Shown: piece by piece, positions 11,396 to 23,018 of the stretch
Numbering within the stretch: the stretch's first letter is position 1
Layout of the letters: every line of letters begins with the position of its first letter
Source of the DNA: Symbiodinium natans
Lineage: Eukaryota; Sar; Dinophyceae; Suessiales; Symbiodiniaceae
Direction: 5' to 3'
Length of the DNA: 64,000 nucleotides
NCBI GenBank assembly: GCA_905221605.1
Contig: CAJNDS010000483.1
Location: 1-64,000, forward strand
Made by a program: the position numbers and the translations under genes
Notes under the pieces: generated by a model
Database searches by the model: none
What the model saw: only the letters and a program-made list of their open reading frames with translations
What the model was told of the DNA's origin: nothing

Positions 11396-11600
11396 GCGTG
11401 GCTCAGGCTCGGGCGTCCTCAGCAAGCCGGTGGCCAGCGACCCCGACTTCCTGAACCCCAAAACAACTTTAGGGGCATGCATGCACCTGCAGACGTGATG
11501 GCTAGAGCCCAATGGATGCCACGTTGTATGACTATATTCTGTTAGTGTATTGCTGTGTTTTTACATGTCATCATAATATTCTATGTTTGACAGTATGATG

Positions 11601-11675
11601 TTCTGTTTTTAGCATAGTATTAGATTCTTCTGATATTGAATATCAGAAGAATCTAATACTATACTAAAAATAGAA
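11601..11675. repeat. Near-perfect 35-bp inverted repeat
   Basis: Arms 11601-11635 and 11641-11675 are almost exact reverse complements (AGTATTAGATTCTTCTGATA and its inverse) around a 5-bp loop. They would form a strong AT-rich hairpin. Confidence 0.85.
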
Positions 11676-11960
11676 TTCTATTGTTCTATGATTGGAAAAT
11701 TTATGGTTCTATTGTTCTGCTACATGACTATTCGATTTTCTAGTTTCCTCCGATTCTATGATTCCATTCTTCTATTGCACATTATTCTGTGTTTATATTC
11801 ACACATTACTATTTTAGTCTGTTATTCTATTTTCCACTGTGACTGGAAACGGCGCGGGCGTACTCGGCCTGCAGTCGCGGAACGCGGCCACAATGACGTT
11901 TTCTATTCATACATTCATACATTCTTGTATTCGGATTTTCTACTCTACCATTACTACTAA
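11676..11960. repeat. AT-rich degenerate TTCTAT repeat
   Basis: Irregular repeats of TTCTAT, GTTCTAT and GATTCTATG make this stretch far more AT-rich than its neighbours. No gene is recognised. Confidence 0.6.
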
Positions 11961-12228
11961 CTCAATGGACTTCATCCGCTGTGCCTCGGAGGTTCGCGAT
12001 CCAGCCTTCGCAACCTGGCAGATCTGAAGCGCATCGAAAAAGATACGGGTCTCGTGTGGCCTTTCGCATAGCTTCTTTAAGTGCAATGTAGGCCCCAACA
12101 TGCCCCAACTCACCATCCTCTGTGCAAGCTGATTGCGGAAGTTTTTCGTCTGCAACGAAAAACTGCAGTACTGTCAGAGAACGCAGATCTGGCATTCGCT
12201 GTGAGCGGACTTCAGGGAATCGGACCAC
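11960..12228 (-). CDS. Candidate anonymous exon(s)
   Basis: Two overlapping minus-strand frames both look protein-like: one with FFVADEKLPQ and ALKEAMRKATRDP, the other with LHLKKLCERPHETR and FFDALQICQVAKAG. Only one can be right. No family is recognised. It lies on the same strand as the membrane-protein exon upstream and may belong to the same gene. Confidence 0.3.
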
Positions 12229-12646
12229 TCTGCTGAAGCAGTAAGTCTACAATGATCCAAACATGGCAGGGATACTTGATGAACTCTTGAGAGACAGCGC
12301 CGCAGAACACTCCAGTCAAACTGGGCGTCGGGTTCAAAGTCAAGGCTGTTTTGAACGGGACGGGCTGCTTGTCTCGGGTACTGGAACGCCGAACACATCT
12401 AAGCCTCATCGGCACAACAGCCATCATGCCACTGAGTCGGACATGCATTATGATTTCCTTTTCCTCGCGCTGAGCGATACGAGCTGGCCGGCTGGAGATC
12501 CAACTTGTGTCCCGAGTGCCTCCAAAGACCTAGTGACCTATAGTGATTCGCATCTCCTTCATGCGGTCAGGGTCATCGTGCCCAAGACCATGTCCAGGTC
12601 GACGGTTCGCGAGGAGGTACGTAACGCGTATGGGCGCTTTGTGGAT

Positions 12647-12916
12647 CTAAGCTCCAAGGCCCAGGGCCACGTGCATGATGATGGCTGTCCAGACTGTGAT
12701 GCCCAAGAGCACCAGCCAGATGGCATTCAAGGCCGTTCCCTTCATGTAGAAATACCTGAGCGTCACATAGGCCACAGTTGCCCCGCAGAAGGAGCGGCAA
12801 AGCCCTCTCAACACAAGCCGTCTCAACAAAAAAGGTGGTGCTTCAGGGCGAAGGCACAGAAGCTGGGCAGCCTCGACGGCATAGCTGAAAAGCGCCAGGT
12901 ACACCATATCCTCCAA
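12647..12916 (-). CDS. Candidate membrane-protein C-terminal exon
   Basis: The minus-strand frame is preceded by GCGCTTTTCAG near 12866 and ends at TAG 12647-12649. It has hydrophobic segments VAYVTLRYFYM and AIWLVLLGITVWTAIIMHVA separated by a basic loop (FLLRRLVLRGLCR), which suggests the last two membrane helices of a multipass protein. Helix spacing is a little like the C-terminus of MATE transporters, but that is a guess. An upstream candidate exon near 13378-13460 has EELEHLTKEEAAEVGN. Confidence 0.4.
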   Translation of the reverse strand: MEDMVYLALFSYAVEAAQLLCLRPEAPPFLLRRLVLRGLCRSFCGATVAYVTLRYFYMKGTALNAIWLVLLGITVWTAIIMHVALGLGA

Positions 12917-14067
12917 TCACCAAAAAACAAGTGATGATCCGCTGCATCCTGAAGCCAGTGCACCTACTACTCAAGGAGATGACTATGTTACCGGTTCAAT
13001 CTCTTGTAATCACGACTTGGACCGGTGGCTGGTCCAGCTCTTCCTTTCAGATGCACTGTAAACCTCAGTCATCCTGAGCACTAAGCGGTCCTCCGTCTGA
13101 TAATACCCCGCGCAGAAACGGACCGCGCCGTGGAGCAGAAAAGCAAAGCCTCCTGCACTCCGATGAGTAGGTTCAGGGTTTAGGGGTTTTAGGGAGCTTT
13201 CCGAGAATGGGGGAGAGGGGGTGGGGGAAGGGTACGCGTGTTGGGGGGGGGGGGGGGTCCTAGAACATATCGTATCTTGGAGTACATTGAGGGGTGCCCC
13301 TAGTTTGGGAAACTCCCGCAGAAGCGGCATTGAGCGGCACTGGGCTCGAACTCTTCGGGATTCAACTATTACAAAGGTTTGTGGGTTCTGGTGGTTGCCA
13401 ACTTCAGCGGCCTCCTCCTTTGTCAAATGTTCCAGTTCTTCCCCCATGAAATGCGATTCTACAAAGAGGCTCAATACAATTCCTACTTTCTCCCAGCTCC
13501 TTGGCGGTGGAAGAGCTGTATCAGTTCCTCGATCTCACCTAGGAACATGCAAGGATTCGTTCGGATTGACACAAGGATGGGACACGTACACCTGCATCTA
13601 TACACATGCCTGGCTTCAGGGGCAAGCTCATCACAAGTTGAGGCACTTGTGCAGCCGAAAATGCTTCGAGACCACCAAACCGGATCAGATCCCAGCCGAA
13701 GTAAACGGGAGCCGACGCCGATCAGCCCTACTTCAACCCAATGCGCGTTTCTCCATGCCCACCTTGCTTCTTTCCAGCAGGAAATTTGGCCGCGATCAAG
13801 TCCTTATTGCTGGTGACAGGCAGAGACACTTGCAATTTCATGATGCATGTTTTCACTGGGGTAGGGTCCCGAGACATAGTGGTAACAATGCAAGATCGCT
13901 TTGCAAGGATTGCCTCTCCCCCTCGTTATATATCCTCAGCTGAGACTTTGAATGTCTCTTTTGCGATCGAGGGTCCGGCACCGCAAAGGCACCGGGGACC
14001 AGGAACACGAAAAGGTCCAGTGCTGCATTCGCATAGAATGCTTTGCACATCCATGACGGTAGGGACA

Positions 14068-14229
14068 TTGCCCTCAAGCTCTGCCGCACCGCTACACTGC
14101 TACGTTGCACAAGCTGAGCCCCTAACACGATAGCTGCATTGAAAAATGGCGTTGCCCTCAAGCTCTGCCGCACCGCTACACTGCTACAAGCTGAGCCCCT
14201 AACACGATGCCTGCATTGAAAAATGGCGG
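14068..14229. repeat. Direct tandem duplication of about 80 bp
   Basis: TTGCCCTCAAGCTCTGCCGC starts at 14068 and again at 14152. The copies differ by a few bases and a 6-bp insertion (GTTGCA) in the first. The duplication lies in a minus-strand open frame (13853-14269) with a hydrophobic stretch LDLFVFLVPGAFAV. Confidence 0.85.
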
Positions 14230-14639
14230 TTGCGGTGGTGTGGCTTGTGGAACCTGCTGAGGGCGCCACTGGCGGAGGTCCTTGGTAAGACTCGGGTCAT
14301 GCAGGGCTTGAGCACATGGGCCATCGGATTATGGTTCCCCCTGTCTGTCAGCCATTAAGAGGTTAAGTGAAGCGACGCCTGGTGCTTTCCGAAAGGAGGC
14401 GGGGTTGGGGTTCCGAAAATGGGGGGGGGGTATTCACGGGGGGTTCCACAAGACTCTTCTATGTTGGGCATATTGATTTTAGGGGCTTCACCCTCTTCTT
14501 GGGAATTGCTCCATGTCGATGTATGCGTGAGCAGCCCAAGCCCTGCGCCTCGGCTTGGCTGTCTCTGAGGCGCGCGCGATGCCGGAGTTGAAGCGGCCAT
14601 TGGTGCGCAAACCTCGCTGCGTCTGCGTTTCTGGGATAA

Positions 14640-14682
14640 GAACCCTAAACCCTAAACCCTACACCCTAAACCCTAACTCCTG
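14640..14682. repeat. Short telomere-like repeat
   Basis: Five or six CCCTAAA-like units, one of them CCCTACA. Confidence 0.8.
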
Positions 14683-15692
14683 ACCCGGCAGTGACCCTGG
14701 ACAGACCCAGCCGTCATAATGTTCCCAAGACTCATGTTTCATATTGACAGGGGATGCTGAGCTCACAGACTTCAGCACACCGCAACAGGGAGCAATCACT
14801 TGTCCAGTCACAAAAAGCCCTTGTATGAGGATGCTACAGGATGTTTCTACTATTTGTACTAGTAAGATTCCCAGGATCAAGAAGAAACACTCTAGCTTCA
14901 CCCGATCGGGGTGACTCATACAAGTTCTCAAACACGGCAACATGAAACCCTACACCCTTCAGAACTTCAGAAGTGGACGCTGAAGGAACCTTTCCTACGT
15001 TTTTAACTTTTCTTCGGTCTTTGGCCTTCCAAATACTGCAATATTGAGTTTCCAAACCCCAAACCCTAAACCCAAGCAGATCCTGAAGCATGAGTGAATG
15101 CGTGGCGTAACTGGGGCAAGGACTGCCACCAGCGAGCCAGAAGCTCCGGTTGTACAACTTGCCATTCCTGGCTACCTCCATGGGTCGCAAGGTATATTTA
15201 CAGCCTTGGGGGGCACCCGAATTCTGTAAAGAAAGCAGGAGAGCCATACAGCACCACACTGGAGGTTTCTTGCAGACTCGGTCCGCAGCAGGTGGTTACT
15301 AGCTGCTCTTTTTGACACACCAGCTTCGCCGGTCAAGGAGTGTGCTCCCAACCCAATCCGCCGAGGCCTCGGGCCGTAGGTGTCTGGGTAACACAAAGCA
15401 GGCACCCCACCTCCAATCCCTCCCCACACTCCGCAGACAAGTTTCCGCCACCCACCCACCCCCACCCTCCCCCCCCAAGCTCCCCCGCCCACCGCCCACC
15501 CCCAACACCCGCCCCACCCCAACCTTTTTCTGGTTTGGGTTGCCTCGTTACAGAAGCTCAGGCCGAGGCGGGTCGTGTAGCGCTAAAATTAAGTCAACTT
15601 GCCCGGCTTTGCATATGACTGACGTGCCTTGATCACGCTGTAGCCGGAGACCTGGACACTGGGAGACACAGTACAGTTGCACCGCAAAAATC

Positions 15693-16133
15693 TCAGGCAA
15701 CGGATGCTCTGATGGTTGGAGGATGTTGGAGCATCATGCATCTTAGGAAGTGGGGCTGTCCGAGCTCCAGTGCGCACTTAATGAGGCGAAGCCTCAAGCC
15801 ATCACAACTCCTTTGCGCAGCTTCTAAGCTGCGCGCCAACTTCTGGAGCAGTGCTTCCCACTCATCCAGCGTGTGGCGCTCACCCAAGGATTGGTACCTG
15901 AGGTCGGAGCTTCCTTTCTCAAGCCGTTTGGCAGTTGCTACCGTAAACTTGTCGGCTCCATGATTCGAAACGAGATCGTCGGAGATTTTGAGTTGAGGGG
16001 AGAATTCAAAAAGAAATCGGTATGCCTGAACGATCAGCACAGCCGCGGTCGAAATGATCAAAAGCTGCGATCTTGTGTCTACAGAGAACTCTCGGCCCGT
16101 ACTGCCAGGAACATGAAACTGAGGCGCTGGCAA
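15693..16133 (-). CDS. Candidate membrane-anchored coiled-coil exon
   Basis: The minus-strand frame reads as a protein. A hydrophobic segment (QLLIISTAAVLIVQAYRFLF) is followed by a charged helical part (DEWEALLQKLARSLEAAQR) and a basic end (CDGLRLRLIK). One membrane helix followed by a coiled coil is the simplest reading. The exon probably ends near 15780, where the reading becomes less protein-like. No family is recognised. Confidence 0.45.
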   Translation of the reverse strand: MPAPQFHVPGSTGREFSVDTRSQLLIISTAAVLIVQAYRFLFEFSPQLKISDDLVSNHGADKFTVATAKRLEKGSSDLRYQSLGERHTLDEWEALLQKLARSLEAAQRSCDGLRLRLIKCALELGQPHFLRCMMLQHPPTIRASVA

Positions 16134-16437
16134 GAGATTCTCCGGACCCTTGCTGCAACGCGTCTAGCTTCGTACGATCGAACCGAGGCTGGGCTGAGCT
16201 TTACATCATTGTAGCGTGTTAGCTATTTGACTCTGGGCGGCTTCGAACAGACGGTTCACAAGCACTAGAAGCCAGAGGCATAAGCAAGCCAACAGTCTGT
16301 GGCATCATGGCCTCAGTCTACCTCACCCAGTCACTTGGCCGGTCCATGCACTTTGATCATATTTGTTGCGCCCCTGTGTAGAGGCCGGTACCCCTTCTGT
16401 CCGCTGCTGCACTTGGACGAGCCTGGGCCGCGTTGGC

Positions 16438-16715
16438 AGGTTTAGGGGTTAGGGTTTAGGGTTTAGGCTTAGCCTGAAAAGCTTCGGGGTTTTGGGTGCA
16501 CTTCTGTACTCAGTGCGGCCATTTTCGACGCGAGGGAGCGCGCTGTTTTCACCCGTGCCTCTTTGCTTCATGCGCTCAGCCACCATTGCCTGGCGGTAGA
16601 CGCAAACTGCTCTGGATTCAGCCTGATCTCGCAAGATAGCCCTGCACCAGCCCATAGCTACATGAGCTCCTGAGAAATACTTCTGCGGGCCAGTTGATGA
16701 CTCGGTCCAAATCAC
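16438..16715 (-). CDS. Candidate anonymous exon running into telomere-like repeat
   Basis: The minus-strand frame has GPQKYFSGAHVAMGWCRAIL and RQAMVAERMKQRGTG, then enters the TTTAGGG units at 16438-16470 (CCCTAAA on the gene strand) and stops with LNPKP. The start is uncertain and no family is recognised. Confidence 0.35.
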
Positions 16716-17249
16716 ATAGTGAACGTGACACTCTGTTCGGGAGGGCCTGTCGCGAGCGATATCGTCTTAACTCAATCGGACTTTTGCAGAAGATTCTTTC
16801 GTAGTCTTCATATTATTCTTCTGGAACAGAACGCAACTGGCCTGGCCAAGTGACGACAGGTCCCCGTAGCCTGGACATCATGATTGTTCAAAGTTTTGGG
16901 AGATGAGTTGTCTTGTTGCTGTTGCCTTGCAGGCTAAGAACTTTTGTCGCATCAAGGTCTGAAGCTCTTTCAGGTTCCTCCTCATGGGCATGTTTCATGT
17001 GTAACTTTCGGTTTAGGGTTCCAAGTCACGCTTCCGCAGCGGCTTGCCCTCAGCATCTCAAAGTTTCTGCCAAGTCCGAAGTCACTTGGGCCATTGCTTA
17101 AGGCAGGTTGCTGAAGCGGCCCGGGACGCACATCGACTCCACAGCCCTCTCCAGGTTCCTCTCGGTTGCACCGGCGTCCTCAGGGGATGTCATGAAACTG
17201 CGAGTGGTGGCCCGGTGAATCGCGGGTTCTTGCGTTCAGGGTTCTTTTG

Positions 17250-17520
17250 TTACGAACGGTTCGAACGTTCTACAGACTCTCCCCTTCGAAAGCCAGCCTC
17301 TGCGGCGGGCACTTTTCCAAGCTGCCAGAACATGGCAGATGTATCTTCCTCTGGCTCCTGGTAGGCACGGAAACTGGTGCAAATAAGCTCCATGGGATTG
17401 GCCCATTTGAAGCAAGGATCCGCCTGCATCCCTTTGGCAGGGCTGGAAGTGGCTGCATCTTCGGCCTGCTTCGACAGGCATTCGTCTCGAATTTCGCGGG
17501 AGCTCAGGAGGCAGCACGGG
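17250..17520 (-). CDS. Candidate anonymous exon
   Basis: A minus-strand frame without ATG runs from about 17512 to TAA at 17250-17252. It has good protein-like composition: SREIRDECLSKQAEDAATSS, CFKWANPMELICTSFRAY and DTSAMFWQLGKVPAAEAGFR. An AG at 17503-17504 could be the acceptor. No family is recognised. Confidence 0.4.
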
Positions 17521-17639
17521 AGAGTGCTTCTACATCTTTTTTCATATTCATTTATTTCTTTGCATTTATTTTATACAGCCCCTCCCCTCAGATTACGCTT
17601 TTTACATAGTCACAGTCCGACTGCAGTTCAAGGTTCGAA

Positions 17640-18320
17640 GCAAGAGCAATGACCGCGGACCTCCGTTCGGATGGCCTCCGGAAGCTTGACCGATGGCACC
17701 ATCGGTCGCGAAACTTCCTGAAGTCGAAAGCTTCAACCTACACCTTGCCCGCACAGCCCAGAGCAAAATCCCTGTCATTGGGACCTCGCAACACGACCCA
17801 TGGAGCACCAGACCCACAGCTCTACCCCAGATTTGGCAAACTCAGCTGGGCGCCTGTGGCGAGGTCTGCGCTGCAGGGGCCGGAGTGGTTCTCACAGCCT
17901 CGCCACGTTTGTTCAATCTGGTCTCAGCCCGGTGGGTTCAGAGCACGAACAACCTCGATACATTCCTGGACAGAACAGTTCGGCATGGGAGTTCGTTGCA
18001 AGCAGCTTACCCATGGAAGTCAAAAACTGTCGTTGGAGAGGTTTTATCACTTGACCGTGCAGGCCTGCCGGCGCTATTCAGGGTGCTGCACTTCTGGGAA
18101 CAACTTGAAGCTTTTCTTTTCAGTTGCAGGTGTGCCCTTTGTCTCAAAGGCTACTGTACTCTGCTTGCCTCTTCAGCCTTGCAAGCAACCGATATGAATC
18201 CACTATGGACATCACCGGAAGCCAGTTGCATCCCAGAGGGGTTCAGCCTCAGATTCCTTGACAGCTACTTTCTTCGCCTTCGGCCATGCTCCAAGCCGGA
18301 TCGAAGAGGTGATAACGATG
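17640..18320. other. Anonymous stretch with short minus-strand exon candidates
   Basis: Short minus-strand segments flanked by plausible splice signals include ECIEVVRALNPPG (about 17970, acceptor TGTCCAG, GC donor) and GPNDRDFALGCAGK (about 17760, GT donor). They may belong to one gene, but I cannot join them. Confidence 0.3.
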
Positions 18321-18322
18321 CC

Positions 18323-18490
18323 TCACTCTTCTTGCTTCGCGGAGCGTCTGTACCACCAGGTCCGAAGGGGACCGTTCCAGGGCCCGCCGCCATGCTTCTC
18401 CCGCTCCCAATCACGCAGCTTGCGAATAGGGATCCCCACCATCAGTCCGAAGGCCAGGCCAAATGCAACTGCCTTCGGATTCTCAGCCAT
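18323..18490 (-). CDS. Small protein or last exon with glycine-rich hydrophobic segment
   Basis: The frame starts MAENPKAVAFGLAFGLMVGI, followed by PIRKLRDWEREKHGGGPWN and a basic tail ending KQEE (55 residues). An AG about 14 bases before the ATG (CACTCAG) could be a cis or spliced-leader acceptor. The hydrophobic FGLAFGLMVGI followed by arginines looks like a single membrane anchor. No family is recognised. Confidence 0.45.
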   Translation of the reverse strand: MAENPKAVAFGLAFGLMVGIPIRKLRDWEREKHGGGPWNGPLRTWWYRRSAKQEE

Positions 18491-18599
18491 CGCTTTCAGT
18501 CGCTGAGTGACATGGCGAAAGGCGACATGGAGAAACGTGTGCATTATCGCAGACCACTTGAAGATGAGCTATTATTGAGGATGCCTCACTACCCGTCAT

Positions 18600-20500
18600 G
18601 CCAATAAGTGCGAATATAGCTTCAGGGAACAACACGTGTCGTTTGGATTCTGCATGTCTGCGCATTACCTTACACTTGCTGCTGCTCGGTCGTTGTTTTG
18701 CTTTGCGCGCCGTACCATCATTCCAACGAGACTCCATGGTATCAACAAAAAAAAAGCTTCGAGGTCGCAGACCCTCTTGTCACCAACCACAACGATCCAC
18801 ATGAACTAAACACAGGTCCACTGCCCGCCTCCCTTTGATCAGCAAGCTCGGCACGCACCAACAGCTCCTGGACGCAGCTCAAGCCGGTTCTAAGGATTGC
18901 GGCTCCCTGTAGGGCTCCTTCTCGCCCAAGCGGAGGCTAACCCAGCCAGTGCTTGGTCCACGACCAGCCTGAAGTGCTTCAACAGTGCAGCTGCGCTTTG
19001 TTTCAAATTGGACTTTTCCGGTCGGGGGTGTTGCATCTGCCTGCACTCTTTCAAAGGAGATTGCACAAAGGGTCTGGCCTGCAGGACGTAGTGCAGCCGA
19101 TCGCCGCGGACTTCCAACTCCTGGCGTTGCACTTGCACGGGCCATTTTGTAGCAAACCTCGCATGAACTCGGAGCCTTCATGCTTTCGATGGTCCTGGAC
19201 GAGTGCCCCAGTGGAAAGTCGGTCGTTGAGCTTCGGCCTGTCACCAAACGCCCTCAACCTACACCCCTCAGGCCCGACAAGCCTCGGCTCGAAAAACCGA
19301 CACGTTATACACCGAAACCCTACCACCCAGAACCATGCATTAACCTCTGAGCCTTCGAGGTAACAAAAAACACTGCTGCTCAAAAACTTTGGGCAGCTGA
19401 TGTGGGTAGAAGCATGTATCACTCAACATTCAGTTTATCTCGGTCTCGGGCCTAGGCGGATAATAAGGGTGTAGGGTGCAATTCAAGGCACTATGTGCTG
19501 CTGAGATTCGAGCTTGTGTCAGGCCCTGCTCTTACCTCAGAAGTTTCCGAGGACTGAAGGACTAAGATCAGACTCCACAACAACGTTTGGTCTGCGAAGC
19601 TCTGCGAAGCTCTCATACTCTGTGCTTTGTGGCAGCTACGCCAAGACCCCAGATGCTTGGCCGAATGGCGATGATTCCTCCGGTGGCTTCGCCGCCTACC
19701 ACCCGCCTGAGATGAAGGATTGCGGCCGCCACCGTGACATGCTTCTACAACCGGTGCATGCTTGACGCACGACGATTGTGACGACTGTGCGGTGACTTGT
19801 GGCAATACCGGTGACGGGAGCTTGCGGAACTTCCTTCAACCATGCGGATCCGTGAAACGTCTGCCGCCTCTTGGGTGGTCTTGCTGTGGATCGCCAATGC
19901 ACCCCTTGAACTAGAGACCCTCGAAAACTTCCGGTTCTGGAACCCAATGGAACCAAATGGAGGCTTGCGGAACCCACGCCCTCGAAAACAACCACTGAGC
20001 CCCTATGGATTCTCATGGACCCTTTCTATGTCGTGAAGCCCCCCTTTTGAAGCTTCTATGAACCTCCCAAAAAGAACCTCACTTCAACAGGAGAGCTGCC
20101 AAGGCTGGGCCGCACCAAGACCGGCCAACTTGAATCGGCGTGAACTGCCTGACTCAGCGGCTTCGGGGCATAGCGGATTCTTTCGTCCCCTCCTCACGCT
20201 CATCTGACTTCTTTGAATGCATTCGTTGCCAGAACTCACTCGCACTGCCAAGCCTAGGGAGGCGCGTGGCTATAGAGCTCTCTCGCACTTCTCCAACGAC
20301 TGCCTGAAGGCCAAAATACCCTTGGGCGGGCGCCTGGCTTTCCGGCGTTTCCGTCGCCCATCAGTGCAAGATTTGCTTGCCACTCGAGTCACGGCTTTCC
20401 GCGAAGGTTACTTTGGGGGTTAACAACCCAGGAACCTTGTTCTTTGCGCAGGGAAAAGTGTGATTGAGTACCAAGTCAGCATGTCACGCAGTGCTTAGCA
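18600..20500. other. No recognised gene
   Basis: Open frames occur on both strands (minus 18879-19247 contains STGWVSLRLGEKEPY; plus 19514-19765 contains PNGDDSSGGFAAYHPPEMKD). I cannot decide between strands or name a family. Confidence 0.3.
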
Positions 20501-20559
20501 TATCCCTTGAGCCGGACAGTCAAGCAATTTGAGCCTTACTTGTGAGTGCTCTATATCTC

Positions 20560-22155
20560 TGTATATATATATATATATGCATGCATATATATGCATATAC
20601 TTTTATATACATACTCTTCGATCACCATGGCTGGGCATCGTGCAGCAGCGATCCCGGGCCATGGCCCGGGGGGACGAGCACATGGATGAGGTCGCCACCT
20701 CTCTCGAGCAACTCAACTGCAGGCGAAGAAAGCGAAGTGCAAGTATGTGATAGTATATGTGTGTGTGTGTGCGTGATGAGTGAGGAAGGGTCTGCAAATT
20801 GTGAACAGCATTGTGCATCTTGGGAAGTCTGCAGCTGAGATGTTGGCTTGGGGCGACAACCTCCAGCGTGTCACCCTCCCCGCAACCTCAGAAAGGAGGA
20901 TTCGGAGGATTCAGCTTCAGAAGCTGCTCTTAATAACAATAATATAATATTGTTAGTAATGATAATAATATTAATATAATAATGACAAGAAGAATATTAT
21001 TACACCCACCTATATGACTCTTCGGCTCCCCAGTGTATCCCAGTGTCGCAGACAGTACAACTCCCCAAAGCTGAACAATCAGTTTTTCTGACATCACCTT
21101 CCGCTTCACAGGCTGGCATGAAGCATAACCTAGGCATACCCCCTCCGGTCGCTGGTCTTCCCTCCATCGCTTTGCTGGGCATGCAACCATCCGGAACTCG
21201 CACCTCCCGCAACAAGGCGCTCCAGACCAATTGGTTCACTCAGGCTGTGCGCTCAGGCAGTGTCACTTACCACGCCTCGACTCCGACGTGGAAAAATGTG
21301 CGTTCGGAGCAGAAAGATCAACCAAAACGACACATGTGACACATGGCTTCACCGTCTCAGTCCAGCTGCACATTCATGAGCTATCAGCTGCAAACACGCA
21401 TGGAAACAAGTACGTGCAGATAAATATGTGCACAGAGGAGGAAAAGACATACCGTTGCCCGTCTCACCAAGGCCTGACCAGCACAGCACCTTCCACCCAC
21501 ATCTCTTGTGCCTTGATCTGCATGACTCCAGACTTTGTGGTCGATCCACGCCTCAGCTGCAACATTAAAAATTAAAATCAAAATGTAATCATGGTAATAC
21601 TAAATACTATAATAACTACTAATACTGTTCACGGCCCAGGGCCGACCTGGGCCTGGCCAATCTGTGTATACTCTGCTCACCGAGGCGGCTACAGCGTCCT
21701 ACAGTCCACTGGATCCAGAGCCACCCCAGAATCTAAACCCTCAAAGGCCTGAACATGCGAAATCCGGGTATTGTTGCAACAGTAAGGCTCAAGTATCAGA
21801 TGTGTTAAAGGCAGACACGCGTGAAGACGGAGTCTTCTCACACGTTCTGAGAGTCCGTCTGTATCTCCTCCTCGGCCCAGGACTCATCGTCATCCACCTG
21901 GCGGCTTCTCGAACGACCAGCCACAATGCCAGCTTGCCTTTTCGGGCTTTCGTTGGCCATTCTGTATTCCGTAGCAAGATTGGCCAGATGAGCCGTGTCC
22001 GCTTTAAATTATATATATGTATATATCCATATATATATATATCCATATATATATATATACACATACATACATATATATATATATATATCGATCCGAATCC
22101 GAAGGACGAGTAATCATCTGAACCTGGACACACACGCACACACACACACACGCCC
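20560..22155. other. Microsatellite-rich, no recognised gene
   Basis: TA/ATGC repeats lie at 20563-20610, GT at 20757-20772, AT-rich runs at 20931-21002 and 21570-21625, an imperfect (AT)n block at 22008-22092, and CA at 22128-22152. The open frames over them are repeat artefacts. Confidence 0.6.
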
Positions 22156-22585
22156 CACCTCCTAGTGTTGCATGACTGTATGTAAAGAATGTATACATAT
22201 GCATGCATCTTGCACATGTGAAATGTATAAAAGTACATATAGATGATACTGCTGTGACGATTCAAGGGCACTTCGAAATCAGCGTTGCCTCCTCGGCCTT
22301 TCTTTCTTCCTGATGGAGCATGGGCTGTAGCACTTGCAGCGCAAAGTGGGGGGGTTACGATATTGGGGGTACCTTATTGGGGTCCGTATTTCAAGGGAAT
22401 CCTACTGTTTGGGTGTCCATTTTAGGGGTCCCCGATTCTCGTAAACCTCCAAGTAGCTTCGGGCTCAAGAAGTTGAAGGTGCGGATCGTGTTGCATGGCA
22501 TGGATGGGGCTCAGCCACATGTGGTGCAAAGTTCAGCCACAACGCCGACTCATACAAATCACGACTCAGCTCCGCCCACAGCTTA

Positions 22586-22628
22586 GGGTTTAGGGTTTAG
22601 GGTTTCGGGTTTTAGGGTTTAGGTTATT
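22586..22628. repeat. Short telomere-like repeat
   Basis: Five TTTAGGG-like units at the left edge of the satellite-rich region. Confidence 0.85.
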
Positions 22629-22778
22629 TCAGGCAATGGCCTCTTTGACTGTCAGCTACATATCTGGGGGCATGGGAGGGGAAAAGGCATGTAGGAAGTC
22701 ACGGCGCAAATCCTGCAAATGAAACGGGGCATGTAGCAAATCACGTCGCAAATCCTGTAAATTGTACCTGTGAGTTCG

Positions 22779-23018
22779 TTGGGCCGAAACGAGGCAATGG
22801 CCTCTTTGGTGCGTGAGTGGCAATCATTGGGCCGAAACGAGGCAATGGCCTCTTTGCTACGTGAGTGGCAACCATTGAGCCGAAACGAGGCGATGGCCTC
22901 TTTGGTGTGTGAGTGGCAATCATTGGGCCGAAACGAGGCAATGGCCTCTTTGGTGTGTGAGTGGCAATCATTAGGCCGAAACGAGGCAATAGCCTCTTTG
23001 GTGTGTCAGTGGCAATCC
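22779..23018. repeat. 48-bp tandem minisatellite, five copies
   Basis: Copies start at 22779, 22827, 22875, 22923 and 22971. The core is CCGAAACGAGGCAATGGCCT. As 48 is a multiple of three, the array is open in frame on both strands (plus: SLGRNEAMASLVREWQ repeated). I cannot tell whether it is translated. Confidence 0.9.

Noticed and set aside
17255..17275. tRNA T-loop (GGTTCGAAC)
   Set aside because: No acceptor stem, D-arm or anticodon arm can be drawn around it.
17693..18607. 304-codon plus-strand open frame
   Set aside because: It has no motif and biased composition, and it overlaps better minus-strand exon candidates. GC-rich dinoflagellate DNA gives long chance frames.
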